64,000 nucleotides of DNA, taken from NCBI RefSeq assembly GCF_902706095.1, contig NZ_CACSJP010000013.1, forward strand, positions 1 through 64,000, written 5' to 3'. Of this stretch, positions 24,706 to 34,871 are shown in pieces. The notes under the pieces are model-generated. The model saw only the letters and a program-made list of their open reading frames with translations, was not told the DNA's origin and made no database searches. Position 1 is the stretch's first letter; each line of letters starts with the position of its first letter. This stretch comes from Rhizobium sp. 18065 (lineage in GTDB: Bacteria; Pseudomonadota; Alphaproteobacteria; Rhizobiales; Rhizobiaceae). The position numbers were made by a program, and so were the translations under genes.

Positions 24706-26199
24706 ATGCCGCTGAAAAGCCGTATGAGCGTCCTGTTCAGGTCGACGGCCGTCAGGCTGTCTGCACTCTACATTCTGCTCTTTGCCCTGTGTGCCGCTTT
24801 CCTCGTCTTTTACGTGACGGGACTTTCCGAGCGCATCCTCAACAACCAGACCCGTGAAAGTCTGAAGGAAGAAGTGCAGGAGATCGAGAAGGCTTATGAG
24901 CGGGGCGGGGTTACCCAGCTTCTGCGCACCATGGAGCGGCGCTCCCGCCAGCCGGGTGCAAACCTCTATGTGATTGCCGGGCCGAACGGCGAGATCGTGG
25001 CCGGCAATGTCGCATCCGTCCAGCCGGGCGTTTTCGACGAAGAGGGCTGGACGGGTTTTCCCTTCCGCTACGAGCGCTATGATGACAGCGGCGGCGTGAA
25101 GCGGCATCTGGCGACGGCGCATGTGTTTTTCCTCGACAACGGCTTTCGTGTGCTGGTCGGGCGCGACCTTGGCGAGCCGAGCAAGCTGCGGCTGCTGGTC
25201 CGCCAGGCCCTGATGGTGGCGCTGCTGATCATGGGCATCGGTGCCGTGGTGATCTGGTTTGCCATCGGCCGCAATGCGCTGAAACGCATCGACCGCGTCT
25301 CGGCCGCAAGCCAGAAGATCACCGCGGGCGACCTGTCGCAGCGCCTGCCGGTTTCAGGCTCCGGCGACGAATTCGACCGCCTGTCGTCGTCGCTGAACGG
25401 CATGCTCGGCCGCATCGAACAGTTGAACGAGGGCCTGCGCCAGGTCTCCGACAACATTGCCCATGACCTGAAGACACCCCTGACGCGGCTGCGCAACAAG
25501 GCGTCCGACGCCCTGTCGGCCGTGGACGAAAGCGCCAAGCACGCCGCGCTGGAAGCAATTATTGTCGAATCCGACCAGCTGATCCGCACCTTCAACGCAT
25601 TGCTGATGATTTCACGCGTCGAGGCAGGCTCGATTGCCGCCGAACTGACGGATATCGATCTTTCCGCGATTGCCGCCGACAGCGCCGAACTCTACGAGCC
25701 GGTGGTCGAGGAGGCCGGACAGCAGATGGTCTGCGATATCGCGCCGGGGCTATCGGTGCGTGGCAACCGCGAGCTGATCGGGCAGGCGATCTCCAACCTG
25801 ATCGACAATGCCATCAAGTATGGCGCGATCAAGCACGGGCCAAGCGAAGACGGGCCATGCGAAGAGGGGCCAAGCAAAGATGGGGCAGCGGATTCGGACG
25901 ACCTGACCGAGGTTGTGCCAGAGATCAAGGTCCGGGTTACCAAGGGTGCCTCCGGCGTCGAGATTTCCGTCTCCGACCAGGGGCCGGGCGTGCCGGCGGA
26001 CAAGCGGGCCGAGGTGGTCAAGCGCTTCGTCCGCCTCGACAAGAGCCGCTCCAAGCCCGGAACCGGCCTGGGTCTGTCGCTGGTCGAGGCGATCATGGCC
26101 CTGCATGGCGGCCAGCTTGTGCTGTCCGATACGCGCAGCGGCGACGAAGCAGCACCCGGCCTGACGGCAACCATGGTCTTTCCCGGCATGAAGCCATAA
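24706..26199 (+). CDS. sensor histidine kinase partner of the degP-adjacent regulator
   Basis: A 497-residue membrane kinase: TM1 about 18-38, periplasmic sensor to about 165, TM2 about 167-187, HAMP about 188-240. The H-box is IAHDLKTPLTRLRNKA (His253). The ATPase has N-box NLIDNAIKYGA, G1 DQGPGVP and G2 GTGLGLSLVEAI. Straight after the N-box a 15-bp DNA repeat adds residues GPSEDGPCEEGPSKDG, lengthening the loop before the next strand. It forms an operon with the upstream regulator. The catalytic motifs are intact, so it should be active. Confidence 0.88.
   Translation: MPLKSRMSVLFRSTAVRLSALYILLFALCAAFLVFYVTGLSERILNNQTRESLKEEVQEIEKAYERGGVTQLLRTMERRSRQPGANLYVIAGPNGEIVAGNVASVQPGVFDEEGWTGFPFRYERYDDSGGVKRHLATAHVFFLDNGFRVLVGRDLGEPSKLRLLVRQALMVALLIMGIGAVVIWFAIGRNALKRIDRVSAASQKITAGDLSQRLPVSGSGDEFDRLSSSLNGMLGRIEQLNEGLRQVSDNIAHDLKTPLTRLRNKASDALSAVDESAKHAALEAIIVESDQLIRTFNALLMISRVEAGSIAAELTDIDLSAIAADSAELYEPVVEEAGQQMVCDIAPGLSVRGNRELIGQAISNLIDNAIKYGAIKHGPSEDGPCEEGPSKDGAADSDDLTEVVPEIKVRVTKGASGVEISVSDQGPGVPADKRAEVVKRFVRLDKSRSKPGTGLGLSLVEAIMALHGGQLVLSDTRSGDEAAPGLTATMVFPGMKP
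25837..25881 (+). repeat. three 15-bp tandem units in the kinase ATPase domain
   Basis: Units at 25837, 25852 and 25867 all begin GGGCCA and differ at a few bases, encoding GPSED, GPCEE and GPSKD. The unit is a multiple of three, so copy number can change without a frameshift. Confidence 0.88.
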
Positions 26200-26259
26200 C
26201 CTGCCTGCGCTTGAGAGATTCGGCGAGATCTCCGGCGCAAGGGAAGGGAGGCTCATGCG

Positions 26260-29232
26260 ATGGTGCAGCAAACTGGGGCGAAGCAGGCAGCAAGACGGCT
26301 GGCCGATGTGGCGGACGGGGTCATCCGGCCGTTCAATCAGACGGAACTGAAGGCAGCCACCGCGACGCTGAAGGATCTGGCCAAGCAGGAGCCGGTGATT
26401 GCCGCGCTGATGGCCGGCGAGACAGCGCTGAAGACTTTTCTCGCCAATGCACTGACGCTGTCTCCCTACCTGCGCGACATCGCCAATCTCAAGCCGGCAC
26501 TTCTGGCCGAGGCGATCAGCCAGCCGCTGGAACCGCTGCTCGAAACTGCTGTGGCCGAGGCGCGGTCTGCCTGGGTTCCCAGTGCAGAAGGCATCGTTCC
26601 CACGGAAGCGGAGGTGATGACGCGGCTGCGCAATGCCAAGCGCCGGGTTTCCTTCCTCACCGCACTGGCCGATCTCGCCCGCATCTTTGACGCACGCGAC
26701 ACGACGGCCTGGCTGAGCGCTGTGGCCGATGCGACGGTGGCAGCTAGCATCGACCATCTGCTGCTGGCCGGTCATCAGGCCGGTAAGCTGACGCTGAAGG
26801 ACATGGGCGCGCCGGCGACTGGCAGCGGCCTGATCGTGCTCGGCATGGGCAAGCTCGGCGCCGGCGAGCTCAATTATTCCTCCGATATCGACCTTGTCGT
26901 CTTCTTCGATCCGGAAGCCGGTATCCTGAAAAACCCCGACGACGCCACCGAGACCTATGGCCGGATGATGCGCCGGCTGGTGCGCATTTTGCAGGAACGC
27001 ACGGCGGACGGCTATGTCTTCCGCACCGATCTGCGGCTCAGGCCCGATCCCGGCTCGACGCCGCTGGCCGTGTCGGTCGAGGCGGCGCTGATCTACTACG
27101 AGGGACGCGGCCAGAACTGGGAGCGGGCCGCCTATATCAAGGCGCGGCCGGTGGCCGGTGACCTGAAGGCCGGCGAGGGTTTTCTGCGCGAGCTGACGCC
27201 GTTCGTTTTCCGCAAATATCTCGATTATGCGGCGATCGCCGACATTCACTCGATCAAGCGGCAGATCCATGTGCACAAGGGTCATGGCGCGATCGCGGTG
27301 AAGGGGCACAATGTCAAGCTCGGTCGCGGCGGCATTCGCGAGATCGAATTCTTCGCCCAGACCCAGCAGCTGATCGCCGGCGGCCGTATGCCGGATCTCA
27401 GATTGCGCCCGACCGAGGCGGCGCTGAACGCGCTGGCTGGCGCCCGCTGGATCGATCCGCTGACGGCCGAGGAGCTGACAGCTTGCTACTGGTTCCTGCG
27501 CGATGTCGAGCACCGCATCCAGATGGTGCATGACGAGCAGACCCATGTGCTGCCGGACACGGAGGTGGAGCTGAAGCGCATTGCCTTCATGCTGGGCTTC
27601 ATCGACACCACGGCCTTCTCGACCAGGCTCGAATCCGTGTTGAAAACGGTCGAGCGACGATATGCGCGGCTGTTCGAGAAGGAGGAAGGCTTGTCGAGCG
27701 CGACCGGCAATCTGGTCTTCACCGGCCAGAAGGACGATCCCGACACGTTGAAGACGTTGAAAGGGCTCGGCTTCGAGCGGCCGGAAGATATTTCCCGCGT
27801 CATCCGTACCTGGCATTATGGCCGCTACCGCGCCACGCAATCCGTCGAAGCGCGTGAGCGCCTGACCGAACTGACGCCGGATCTGTTGAAAGCCTTCGGC
27901 GAAAGCCGTCGCGCCGACGAGGCATTGCTGCGTTTTGACAGTTTTCTCGCCGGACTGCCGGCCGGCATCCAGCTGTTTTCCCTGCTCGGCAACAATCCGG
28001 CGCTGCTCGACCTTATGGTCAACATCATGTCTTCGGCGCCAAGGCTTGCCGAGATCATTGCAGCCCGGCCGCATGTCTTCGACGGCATGCTCGATCCGGG
28101 CCTGATGGTGGAGATCCCGACCCACGACTATCTGGCGAAACGGCTGTCCGCCTTTCTCGGCGGCTGCCGCCACTATGAAGAAATCCTCGACCGGCTGCGC
28201 ATCTTTGCCGCCGAGCAGCGTTTCCTGATCGGCATTCGCCTGCTCACCGGTTCGATTGCAGGCAGCCAGGCCGGTCGCGCCTTCACCGATCTTGCCGGAC
28301 TGGTGATCGAAAGCGCATTGAAGGCTGTGATCAGCGAAATGGAGCTGGCCCATGGCCGGTTGGCCGGCGGGCGCGTGACATTGGCCGGAATGGGCAAGCT
28401 CGGCTCCTATGAGCTGACGGCGGGCTCCGATGTCGATCTGATCCTGCTCTATGAACATGACGACGATGCGCATGAATCCGACGGGCCGAAGCCGCTCGAT
28501 GCCGTGCGCTACTACACCCGCCTGACCCAGCGACTGATCGCGGCCCTTTCGGCGCCGACGGCTGAAGGCGTGCTTTACGAAGTCGACATGCGGTTGCGCC
28601 CGTCCGGCAACAAGGGACCGGTTGCGACTCGATTGAGGGCCTTTGCCAAATATCAGCGCGAGGAAGCCTGGACCTGGGAGCATATGGCGCTTTCGCGCAT
28701 GCGACTGCTGTGCGGTGATGCCTCGCTGATTGCCGATGCCGAGGCGATCGTTGCCGAGATCATGGCGCTGAACCGTGATGACGCGAAGACCGCCAGGGAC
28801 GTGGCCGAGATGCGGGCCTTGATCGACAAGGAAAAGCCGCCGCGTGACATCTGGGACCTGAAGCTGATTGCCGGTGGCCTGATCGATATCGAGTTCATCG
28901 CCCAGCATCTGGCCCTGGTTGCCGCTGGTCGCGGCACACCTGTGCGCACCAACGGTCTTTCGACAACAGAAGCGCTGAAGGCGCTGGCCGCCCTCATTGA
29001 TCCGAACGATCTGGACACCTGCCAGCAGGCGCTGAAGCTTTACACCGATGTGTCGCAGGTGATCCGGCTGTGCATCGAAGGCCAGTTCGAGCCGGCCAAT
29101 GTGCCGACCGGCCTGACCGATCTAGTCTGCCGGGCCGGTGACAGCCCGGACCTGAAATTGCTGGAGGCAGAGATCAGGCGACTGTCCAAGGCGGTGCGCA
29201 AGGTGTTCGGCCGGGTGGTGCAGCGCGGGTGA
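26260..29232 (+). CDS. glnE: glutamine synthetase adenylyltransferase/deadenylase GlnE
   Basis: A 990-residue bifunctional enzyme that adds AMP to and removes AMP from glutamine synthetase in response to PII, tuning nitrogen assimilation. The two nucleotidyltransferase halves are intact: GMGKLGAGELNYSSDIDL at 195 (N-terminal, AMP removal in the family) and GMGKLGSYELTAGSDVDL at 710 (C-terminal, AMP addition). Conserved LRPDPGSTPLAVS and LRPSGNKGPVATRL follow each. ATG 26260 has GGGAAGGGAG upstream. It converges on the PleC-like kinase gene. Confidence 0.96.
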   Translation: MVQQTGAKQAARRLADVADGVIRPFNQTELKAATATLKDLAKQEPVIAALMAGETALKTFLANALTLSPYLRDIANLKPALLAEAISQPLEPLLETAVAEARSAWVPSAEGIVPTEAEVMTRLRNAKRRVSFLTALADLARIFDARDTTAWLSAVADATVAASIDHLLLAGHQAGKLTLKDMGAPATGSGLIVLGMGKLGAGELNYSSDIDLVVFFDPEAGILKNPDDATETYGRMMRRLVRILQERTADGYVFRTDLRLRPDPGSTPLAVSVEAALIYYEGRGQNWERAAYIKARPVAGDLKAGEGFLRELTPFVFRKYLDYAAIADIHSIKRQIHVHKGHGAIAVKGHNVKLGRGGIREIEFFAQTQQLIAGGRMPDLRLRPTEAALNALAGARWIDPLTAEELTACYWFLRDVEHRIQMVHDEQTHVLPDTEVELKRIAFMLGFIDTTAFSTRLESVLKTVERRYARLFEKEEGLSSATGNLVFTGQKDDPDTLKTLKGLGFERPEDISRVIRTWHYGRYRATQSVEARERLTELTPDLLKAFGESRRADEALLRFDSFLAGLPAGIQLFSLLGNNPALLDLMVNIMSSAPRLAEIIAARPHVFDGMLDPGLMVEIPTHDYLAKRLSAFLGGCRHYEEILDRLRIFAAEQRFLIGIRLLTGSIAGSQAGRAFTDLAGLVIESALKAVISEMELAHGRLAGGRVTLAGMGKLGSYELTAGSDVDLILLYEHDDDAHESDGPKPLDAVRYYTRLTQRLIAALSAPTAEGVLYEVDMRLRPSGNKGPVATRLRAFAKYQREEAWTWEHMALSRMRLLCGDASLIADAEAIVAEIMALNRDDAKTARDVAEMRALIDKEKPPRDIWDLKLIAGGLIDIEFIAQHLALVAAGRGTPVRTNGLSTTEALKALAALIDPNDLDTCQQALKLYTDVSQVIRLCIEGQFEPANVPTGLTDLVCRAGDSPDLKLLEAEIRRLSKAVRKVFGRVVQRG

Positions 29233-29271
29233 GACGAGCGGCCCGCTGCCGGCCATCGAGCCATCGGGCCG

Positions 29272-31623
29272 TCAGGCCCGGCGGCGCATCGGCATGACGA
29301 TCATGTCCGGGATCCGCAGCGACACGACCGTGCCCTGACCTTCGCGGGAGCGGATCCGGAGCGATCCGCCATGCAGGGACACCAGCGAGCGCGAGATGGC
29401 AAGCCCAAGGCCGGAGCCGCCCTTCGACTTGGCATACTGGCTCTGCACCTGCTCGAACGGATTGCCGATCTTGCTCAGGGCGTTTTTCGGGATGCCGATG
29501 CCGGTATCGACGATCGATACGATCACCGCACCTTCGACCTTGTGGGCACGCAATGAAATCTTGCCACCGGCATTGGTGAACTTCACCGCATTGGACAGGA
29601 TGTTGAGCAGGATCTGCTTCATCGCGCGACGGTCCGCAACGACTGACAGGCCATTGTCGACGCGCTGCGACACGGTGATGTTCTTTTCCAGCGCCGGAAT
29701 GGCGGTCAGGCGCATGCTCTCTTCGATCAGCGGTCCGAGATCGATTGTCTCGCAGCGAATCTTCATCTGCCCGGCCTCGATCTTCGACATGTCGAGAATG
29801 TCGTTGATGACGTTCAGCAGATGTTTGCCGCTCTCGTGGATGTCCTTGGCATATTCCTCGTATTTCGGCGAGCCGACCGGGCCGAACATGCCGGCGAGCA
29901 GGATTTCCGAAAATCCGAGAATGGCATTGAGCGGCGTGCGCAACTCGTGGCTCATATTGGCGAGGAATTCCGACTTGGCCTTGTTGGCCGCTTCCGCACG
30001 CTGTTTTTCGGCCAGATATTTCTCGTTGGCATCCGACAGTTCGGTCTTCTGCCGCTCGAGGATCTTTTGCGACGACGACAGGTCGCCGATGGTCGCCATC
30101 AGCCGGCGTTCCTGATCGCGCAGCCGTTCCTGGTGGCGCTTGAGCAGGGTGATGTCGGTGCCGACGGAGACCAGACCGCCGTCACGGGTGCGGCGCTCGT
30201 TGATCTGCAGCCAGCGCTCGTCGGCGAGTTGGACCTCGGTGGTGCGCGAGGTCGTGCCGAGATCGGGATCGGCGATGCGGCGCTGGATGATCGGACGCGA
30301 GGCCGAGCCGAGAACGCTGGCGCGTTCCGTGCCGGGTACGAGCACGCTGTCGGAAAGACCGTAGACCTTCTGGAAATGCGCATTGCACATCACCAGTCGG
30401 TCGTTCTTGTCCCACAGCACAAAGGCTTCCGAGGTGCATTCGATCGCGTCGGCAAGGCGCTGGTCGGCCTCGGCATAGCGCTGGGCCAGGCGGTGCTGTT
30501 CGGTGACGTCCATGGCGATGCCGATGACATGCAGGCAGCCGGTATTGGAGCAGATGATCTGGGCGCGGGCGCGCAGCCAGACATAGTGGCCCTGGGCATG
30601 GCGCATGCGGAAGACCTGGTCGATCTGGCGCGAACTTCCGCGGCCGACCGAGCGGGCCAGTGCGTACAGATTGCCGTCGGCCGGATGCATCAGGCGCGCC
30701 GCATCGGCAAAGGCCAGCGGCTGGTTGGACGGGGCAAGGCCGAGCATTTCATACATCGACCGCGACCAGATCAGCTTGCGGCTCGACAGGTCGAAGTCCC
30801 AGAGGCCGCAGCGGCCGCGCGACAGGGCCGCCTCGACGCGCATATTGGATTCGAGGAAGATGTCGTCGGCCTCGCGGGCCCGCCGGACCTGATGGAAATA
30901 GGCATAGAGCACGACCAGCAGCGTCAGCGAGATACCGGCAAACAGCGTGACGTTGAGCGACAGCTCGCGACGCCAGAACTCGTTCACCGATTGCAGCGAA
31001 TGGGCGGTCAGGATCAGGGCGCCATCGGTACCCACGGGTGTCACGACGGCATAGTGCGGCTGGCCGTTGATATTGGTCTCGATCGCGCCGGATCGGTCGC
31101 CGAAGCGACGAATGGTGGTAACTTCCGGCAAAAGGCTCGCCAGCATGAAGCCGACCTGACCGGCAGCGCTCGGCGATGCGCCGAACACGCGGCCCGCCGG
31201 ATCGACCAGCAGCACGAAGGCGCCGTCGGACAGGTGTTCCTGCGACAGATAGGAAAACAGCGCCTGTTCGGCGCCTTCACGATTGCGCTCGACGAACAGT
31301 TCCGGACGGGTCGAGAGCGCTGCCTGCGCCGTGGCCGAGATCAGCGATGTGGATTGCCGGATCGATGCTTCCATCCGGCCATGCTCGGACAGGATGCCGA
31401 CGAAGCGCGCCAGAGCGACGACGGACAGGAAAGCGATGATCAGAATGGGTATGGATCGACGCAACAGGGTTTCGACGGGACGCGATGGCCCGCTGCCATC
31501 CACCCGCAGGGACGGCGAAGACCGGAACAGCCTCCGGCCGAACTCTTCGAACACTGCCGCAACACCCGAAAATTTGATGCGCAACCGATCATCGGCTGCG
31601 GAAACCCGCCGCGCGTTCAACAT
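29272..31623 (-). CDS. pleC: PleC/PdhS-type PAS sensor histidine kinase
   Basis: A 783-residue membrane kinase/phosphatase. TM1 near the start (SIPILIIAFLSVVALARFVG), an extracytoplasmic sensor, TM2 (LFAGISLTLLVVLYAYF), two PAS domains, then the DHp box NMSHELRTPLNAILGFSEIL (His559) and ATPase with NILSNAVKF, DTGIGIP and GSGLGLAISRSL. The DHp sequence is that of the PleC/DivJ/PdhS group that sets DivK phosphorylation and hence CtrA activity. I recall that rhizobial pleC lies by glnE and pepN, as here. ATG 31623 has GAGG 8 bases upstream; ATG 31689 would add 22 residues. The symbol is tentative. Confidence 0.75.
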   Translation of the reverse strand: MLNARRVSAADDRLRIKFSGVAAVFEEFGRRLFRSSPSLRVDGSGPSRPVETLLRRSIPILIIAFLSVVALARFVGILSEHGRMEASIRQSTSLISATAQAALSTRPELFVERNREGAEQALFSYLSQEHLSDGAFVLLVDPAGRVFGASPSAAGQVGFMLASLLPEVTTIRRFGDRSGAIETNINGQPHYAVVTPVGTDGALILTAHSLQSVNEFWRRELSLNVTLFAGISLTLLVVLYAYFHQVRRAREADDIFLESNMRVEAALSRGRCGLWDFDLSSRKLIWSRSMYEMLGLAPSNQPLAFADAARLMHPADGNLYALARSVGRGSSRQIDQVFRMRHAQGHYVWLRARAQIICSNTGCLHVIGIAMDVTEQHRLAQRYAEADQRLADAIECTSEAFVLWDKNDRLVMCNAHFQKVYGLSDSVLVPGTERASVLGSASRPIIQRRIADPDLGTTSRTTEVQLADERWLQINERRTRDGGLVSVGTDITLLKRHQERLRDQERRLMATIGDLSSSQKILERQKTELSDANEKYLAEKQRAEAANKAKSEFLANMSHELRTPLNAILGFSEILLAGMFGPVGSPKYEEYAKDIHESGKHLLNVINDILDMSKIEAGQMKIRCETIDLGPLIEESMRLTAIPALEKNITVSQRVDNGLSVVADRRAMKQILLNILSNAVKFTNAGGKISLRAHKVEGAVIVSIVDTGIGIPKNALSKIGNPFEQVQSQYAKSKGGSGLGLAISRSLVSLHGGSLRIRSREGQGTVVSLRIPDMIVMPMRRRA

Positions 31624-31907
31624 CGCCCCTGCCTCTATCCCTCGTGTGATTCGCTGCGCCGCTCGCCCGAACCAAGCCCAAGGAATCATGCCCGATTCGG
31701 CTTGTCCAGAGCGGGAGGGTAAAGAAAATCTTAAGCCGTTCTTCCGAATCCGCTTTTTCTGCGCCGGCGTTTGCGAATGATGGGCCAGGATTGAATTTCA
31801 GCGTCTCTGCAGCTTCTCGCTGTAGCCCGACGCAGGCGCGAACCGATGGCATCGGGGTCCGATTGCACCAATGCGGCAGTGCGTCGGCGCAGTGGTTCTC
31901 ACGGGTC

Positions 31908-31950
31908 CAAATGAACATGGCGCGGGACCTGCCCGCGCCATGTTCATTTG
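31908..31950 (-). terminator. 19-bp perfect inverted repeat after pepN
   Basis: CAAATGAACATGGCGCGGG (31908-31926) is exactly complementary to 31932-31950, with a 5-base loop. It lies 26 bases downstream of the pepN stop, in its transcript. No U-run follows, so it may be a stabilising or processed hairpin rather than a classic terminator. The rest of 31624-31976 holds only the kinase leader. Confidence 0.6.
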
Positions 31951-31976
31951 TTCTGCCTGTTTGCTTGTAAAGGCGA

Positions 31977-34625
31977 TCAGCCCTTCAGGATACGCTCGAC
32001 GATATCACTGACATCGGTCGAAAGAGTACCTGTGCTTTCGATGACCTGCAGGGCGGAACGGGCATGGTCTGCCCGAACCGGCTCCAGCAGGCGCCAGGAG
32101 CGCAAGGCTGTCAGCAGACGTGCGGCAAGCTGTGGGTTGCGCGGGTCGATGTCGAGGATCTGCTCGGCAAAGAACTGATAGGCCTTGCCGTCGGCGCGGT
32201 TGAAGCCGGTCGGATTTGAGAAGGCAAAGGTGCCGATCAGCGAACGGACGCGGTTCGGATTGCTGGCGATGAAGTTCGGGTTCTTCATCAGGTCCTGCAC
32301 GCGATCGAGTGCCGCAGCACCCGGAATGGTCGCCTGGATCGCGAACCACTTGTCCAGCACCAGCGCATTGCTGGCGAAACGCTGTTCGAAGCTCGCCAAT
32401 GCGGCCTTGCTCTCGGCGGCATCGGGGAAGCGATGGGCCAGCACGGTCAGCGCCTGCGACAGGTCGGTCATGTTGTCGGCCTTGGCGAAGGCTTCGGCCG
32501 CAAGGGCAGGGCTGTTTTCCGCCTGGGTCAGGAAGGACAGCGCCGCATTCTTCAGTGCCCGGCGACCAGCACCGGCTGCATCCGGGGTAAAGGCGCCGGT
32601 GTCCGCGTGGGCCGCGTACAGCGTGCGGAAGATCTCGACGCCGGACTGGGCAATCGCCGCCAACACGGCCTGGCGACCGGCATGGATGGCGTCAGGATCG
32701 TTGTTGCTGCCGAGTTCGCGGGCGATGTCGGCTTCGCTTGGCAAAGCGAGCGCCTGGGCGCGGAAGGCCGGTTCCAGGCTTTCGTCGGCAGCAATGGCCA
32801 GAAGGGCGTCGGTCAGGGCCGCATCGGCGAAGATTTCGCCACCGCTGCGCGCCGCATTGGCCGCGGCCGTCAGGATCGGCAAGGCGAGGTCGGTGATCGC
32901 CTGCCAGCGGGCGAAGAGGTCGCTGTCGTGACGGGCGATATGGGACAGGTCATCCTTGCTCTGGTCGAAATGCAGCGTGACCGGGGCCGAGAAGCCGCGG
33001 TTGAGCGACACGACCGGGCGCGCGCCGATGCCGGAGAAGGTGAAGGTCTGGCTGCGTTCGGTCAGGTGCAGAACGTCGCCCGAGACTTCGCCGCCGGCAA
33101 TCGCACTTGCCGTTGCCTCAGCGCCGTTTTCGGTCAGCAGCGAGAAGCGCAGCGGAATGTGCATCGGTTCCTTGGCCGTCTGGCCGGGGGTGGCGGCGAC
33201 CATCTGTTCAAGCGACAGCGACAGTGTCTTTGTCGCAGCGTCGAAGGTCGAGGAAACGGTGATCTGCGGCGTGCCGGCCTGATGATACCAGAGCGAGAAC
33301 TGGGTGAGATCGCGGCCGCTGGCTTCCTCGAAGCACTTGACGAAATCCTCGACCGTTGCGGCATCGCCGTCGTGACGTTCGAAATAGAGATCCATGCCCT
33401 TCTTGAAATCGTCGCGGCCGAGAATGGTCGCGATCATCCGGGTCACTTCCGAACCCTTTTCATAGACGGTCGTGGTGTAGAAGTTGTTGATCTCGCGGAA
33501 GGTGGTCGGGCGGACTGGATGGGCAAGCGGTCCCGCGTCTTCCGGGAACTGCTCCGAGCGCAGGTGACGCACTTCGGCGATGCGTTTGACCGAGCGCGAG
33601 CGCTGGTCGGCGGAGAATTCGTGGTCGCGATAGACCGTCAGGCCTTCCTTCAGGCACAGCTGGAACCAGTCGCGGCAGGTGATCCGGTTGCCGGTCCAGT
33701 TGTGGAAATATTCGTGCGCGATGATCGCCTCGATATTGGCATAGTCCTGATCGGTCGCCGTTTCCGGATCGGCCAGCACATATTTGTCGTTGAAGATGTT
33801 GAGGCCCTTGTTCTCCATGGCACCCATGTTGAAGTCGGAGACGGCAACGATCATGAAGATGTCGAGGTCGTATTCGCGGCCGAAAACCTCTTCGTCCCAT
33901 TTCATCGAGCGCTTCAGCGCGTCCATGGCATAGGCGGCGCGCGCCTCCTTGCCATGCTCGACATAGATCTTCAGCGTGACTTCGCGTTCCGACATGGTGG
34001 TGAACGTGTCTTCGACCACGCCGAGATCGCCGGCAACCAGCGCAAACAGATAGCTCGGTTTCGGATGCGGATCGAACCAGGCGGCGAAATGTTTGTCCGG
34101 GCCGAAGCCTGCGCCGCCGAGGAAGTTACCGTTCGACAGCAGCAGCGGATTGGCGGCCTTGTCGGCGATGATGTTGACCGTGTAGACGGCGAGCACATCC
34201 GGGCGATCGGGGAAATAGGTGATGCGGCGGAAACCTTCGGCTTCGCACTGCGTGCAATAGATGCCGTTCGACCGATAGAGGCCCATCAGCTGGGTATTGG
34301 CCTCCGGATTGATCATCGTGGTGACGGTGATCTCGAAGGGAGATTCGGCCGGCAGCCCATGGATCGTCAGGCTCTCGGGCGTCGCAGTGTAGCGATCTTT
34401 CGCCATCTCGACCTGGTCGAACAGCAGGCTGGTCATGGAGAGGTCGTCGCCGTCAAGCACGAGCGGTGCCGAGGCATCGACGCCTTCGCGCCGGTGGAAG
34501 ATCAACCGGGCTTCCACCTTGGTATCCGTCGGGTCCAGTTCGAAGGTCAGATCAACCCGTTCCAGAACGAAGTCAGTGGGGCGGTAGTCTGCCAGATGAA
34601 CGATCCGGCCCGTGTCTGTGCGCAT
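31977..34625 (-). CDS. pepN: aminopeptidase N (M1 zinc metallopeptidase)
   Basis: An 882-residue cytosolic M1 aminopeptidase that trims N-terminal residues from peptides. The substrate-binding GAMEN is at 268-272. The zinc site HEYFH is at 304-308 with Glu327 18 residues on (HEXXH-X18-E). The C-terminal half is the helical domain typical of the E. coli PepN group. ATG 34625 (MRTDTGRIVHLADYRP) has AGGA upstream and gives the normal length; an upstream ATG at 34667 adds 14 unrelated residues. The gap 34626-34871 shows no gene. Confidence 0.95.
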   Translation of the reverse strand: MRTDTGRIVHLADYRPTDFVLERVDLTFELDPTDTKVEARLIFHRREGVDASAPLVLDGDDLSMTSLLFDQVEMAKDRYTATPESLTIHGLPAESPFEITVTTMINPEANTQLMGLYRSNGIYCTQCEAEGFRRITYFPDRPDVLAVYTVNIIADKAANPLLLSNGNFLGGAGFGPDKHFAAWFDPHPKPSYLFALVAGDLGVVEDTFTTMSEREVTLKIYVEHGKEARAAYAMDALKRSMKWDEEVFGREYDLDIFMIVAVSDFNMGAMENKGLNIFNDKYVLADPETATDQDYANIEAIIAHEYFHNWTGNRITCRDWFQLCLKEGLTVYRDHEFSADQRSRSVKRIAEVRHLRSEQFPEDAGPLAHPVRPTTFREINNFYTTTVYEKGSEVTRMIATILGRDDFKKGMDLYFERHDGDAATVEDFVKCFEEASGRDLTQFSLWYHQAGTPQITVSSTFDAATKTLSLSLEQMVAATPGQTAKEPMHIPLRFSLLTENGAEATASAIAGGEVSGDVLHLTERSQTFTFSGIGARPVVSLNRGFSAPVTLHFDQSKDDLSHIARHDSDLFARWQAITDLALPILTAAANAARSGGEIFADAALTDALLAIAADESLEPAFRAQALALPSEADIARELGSNNDPDAIHAGRQAVLAAIAQSGVEIFRTLYAAHADTGAFTPDAAGAGRRALKNAALSFLTQAENSPALAAEAFAKADNMTDLSQALTVLAHRFPDAAESKAALASFEQRFASNALVLDKWFAIQATIPGAAALDRVQDLMKNPNFIASNPNRVRSLIGTFAFSNPTGFNRADGKAYQFFAEQILDIDPRNPQLAARLLTALRSWRLLEPVRADHARSALQVIESTGTLSTDVSDIVERILKG

Positions 34626-34871
34626 GTTTTGTCCTGGTCGCTTCGAGGCTAGGCCGGAACAAGGCAAGGTTTTCCCTCGCCTCTCCAGGCCAAATCGAGG
34701 GCGATGATTGCATCAATTTCTGAACGATTGTTAAAACACGATACAATTTAATGCTCGAAAGACCGATAAAGGTCGAACCCGGCGAGGCAAATCGGCACGG
34801 CCGGGTAGAATAGCGACCCATCTGGCGCTGGTTCACCTTCGCAAAGGTGCTTATTTACCGGAGCGGGACCG

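Noticed and set aside
25750..28908. 1052-codon minus-strand frame opposite the kinase and glnE
   Set aside because: It spans two convincingly conserved plus-strand genes and shows no domain.
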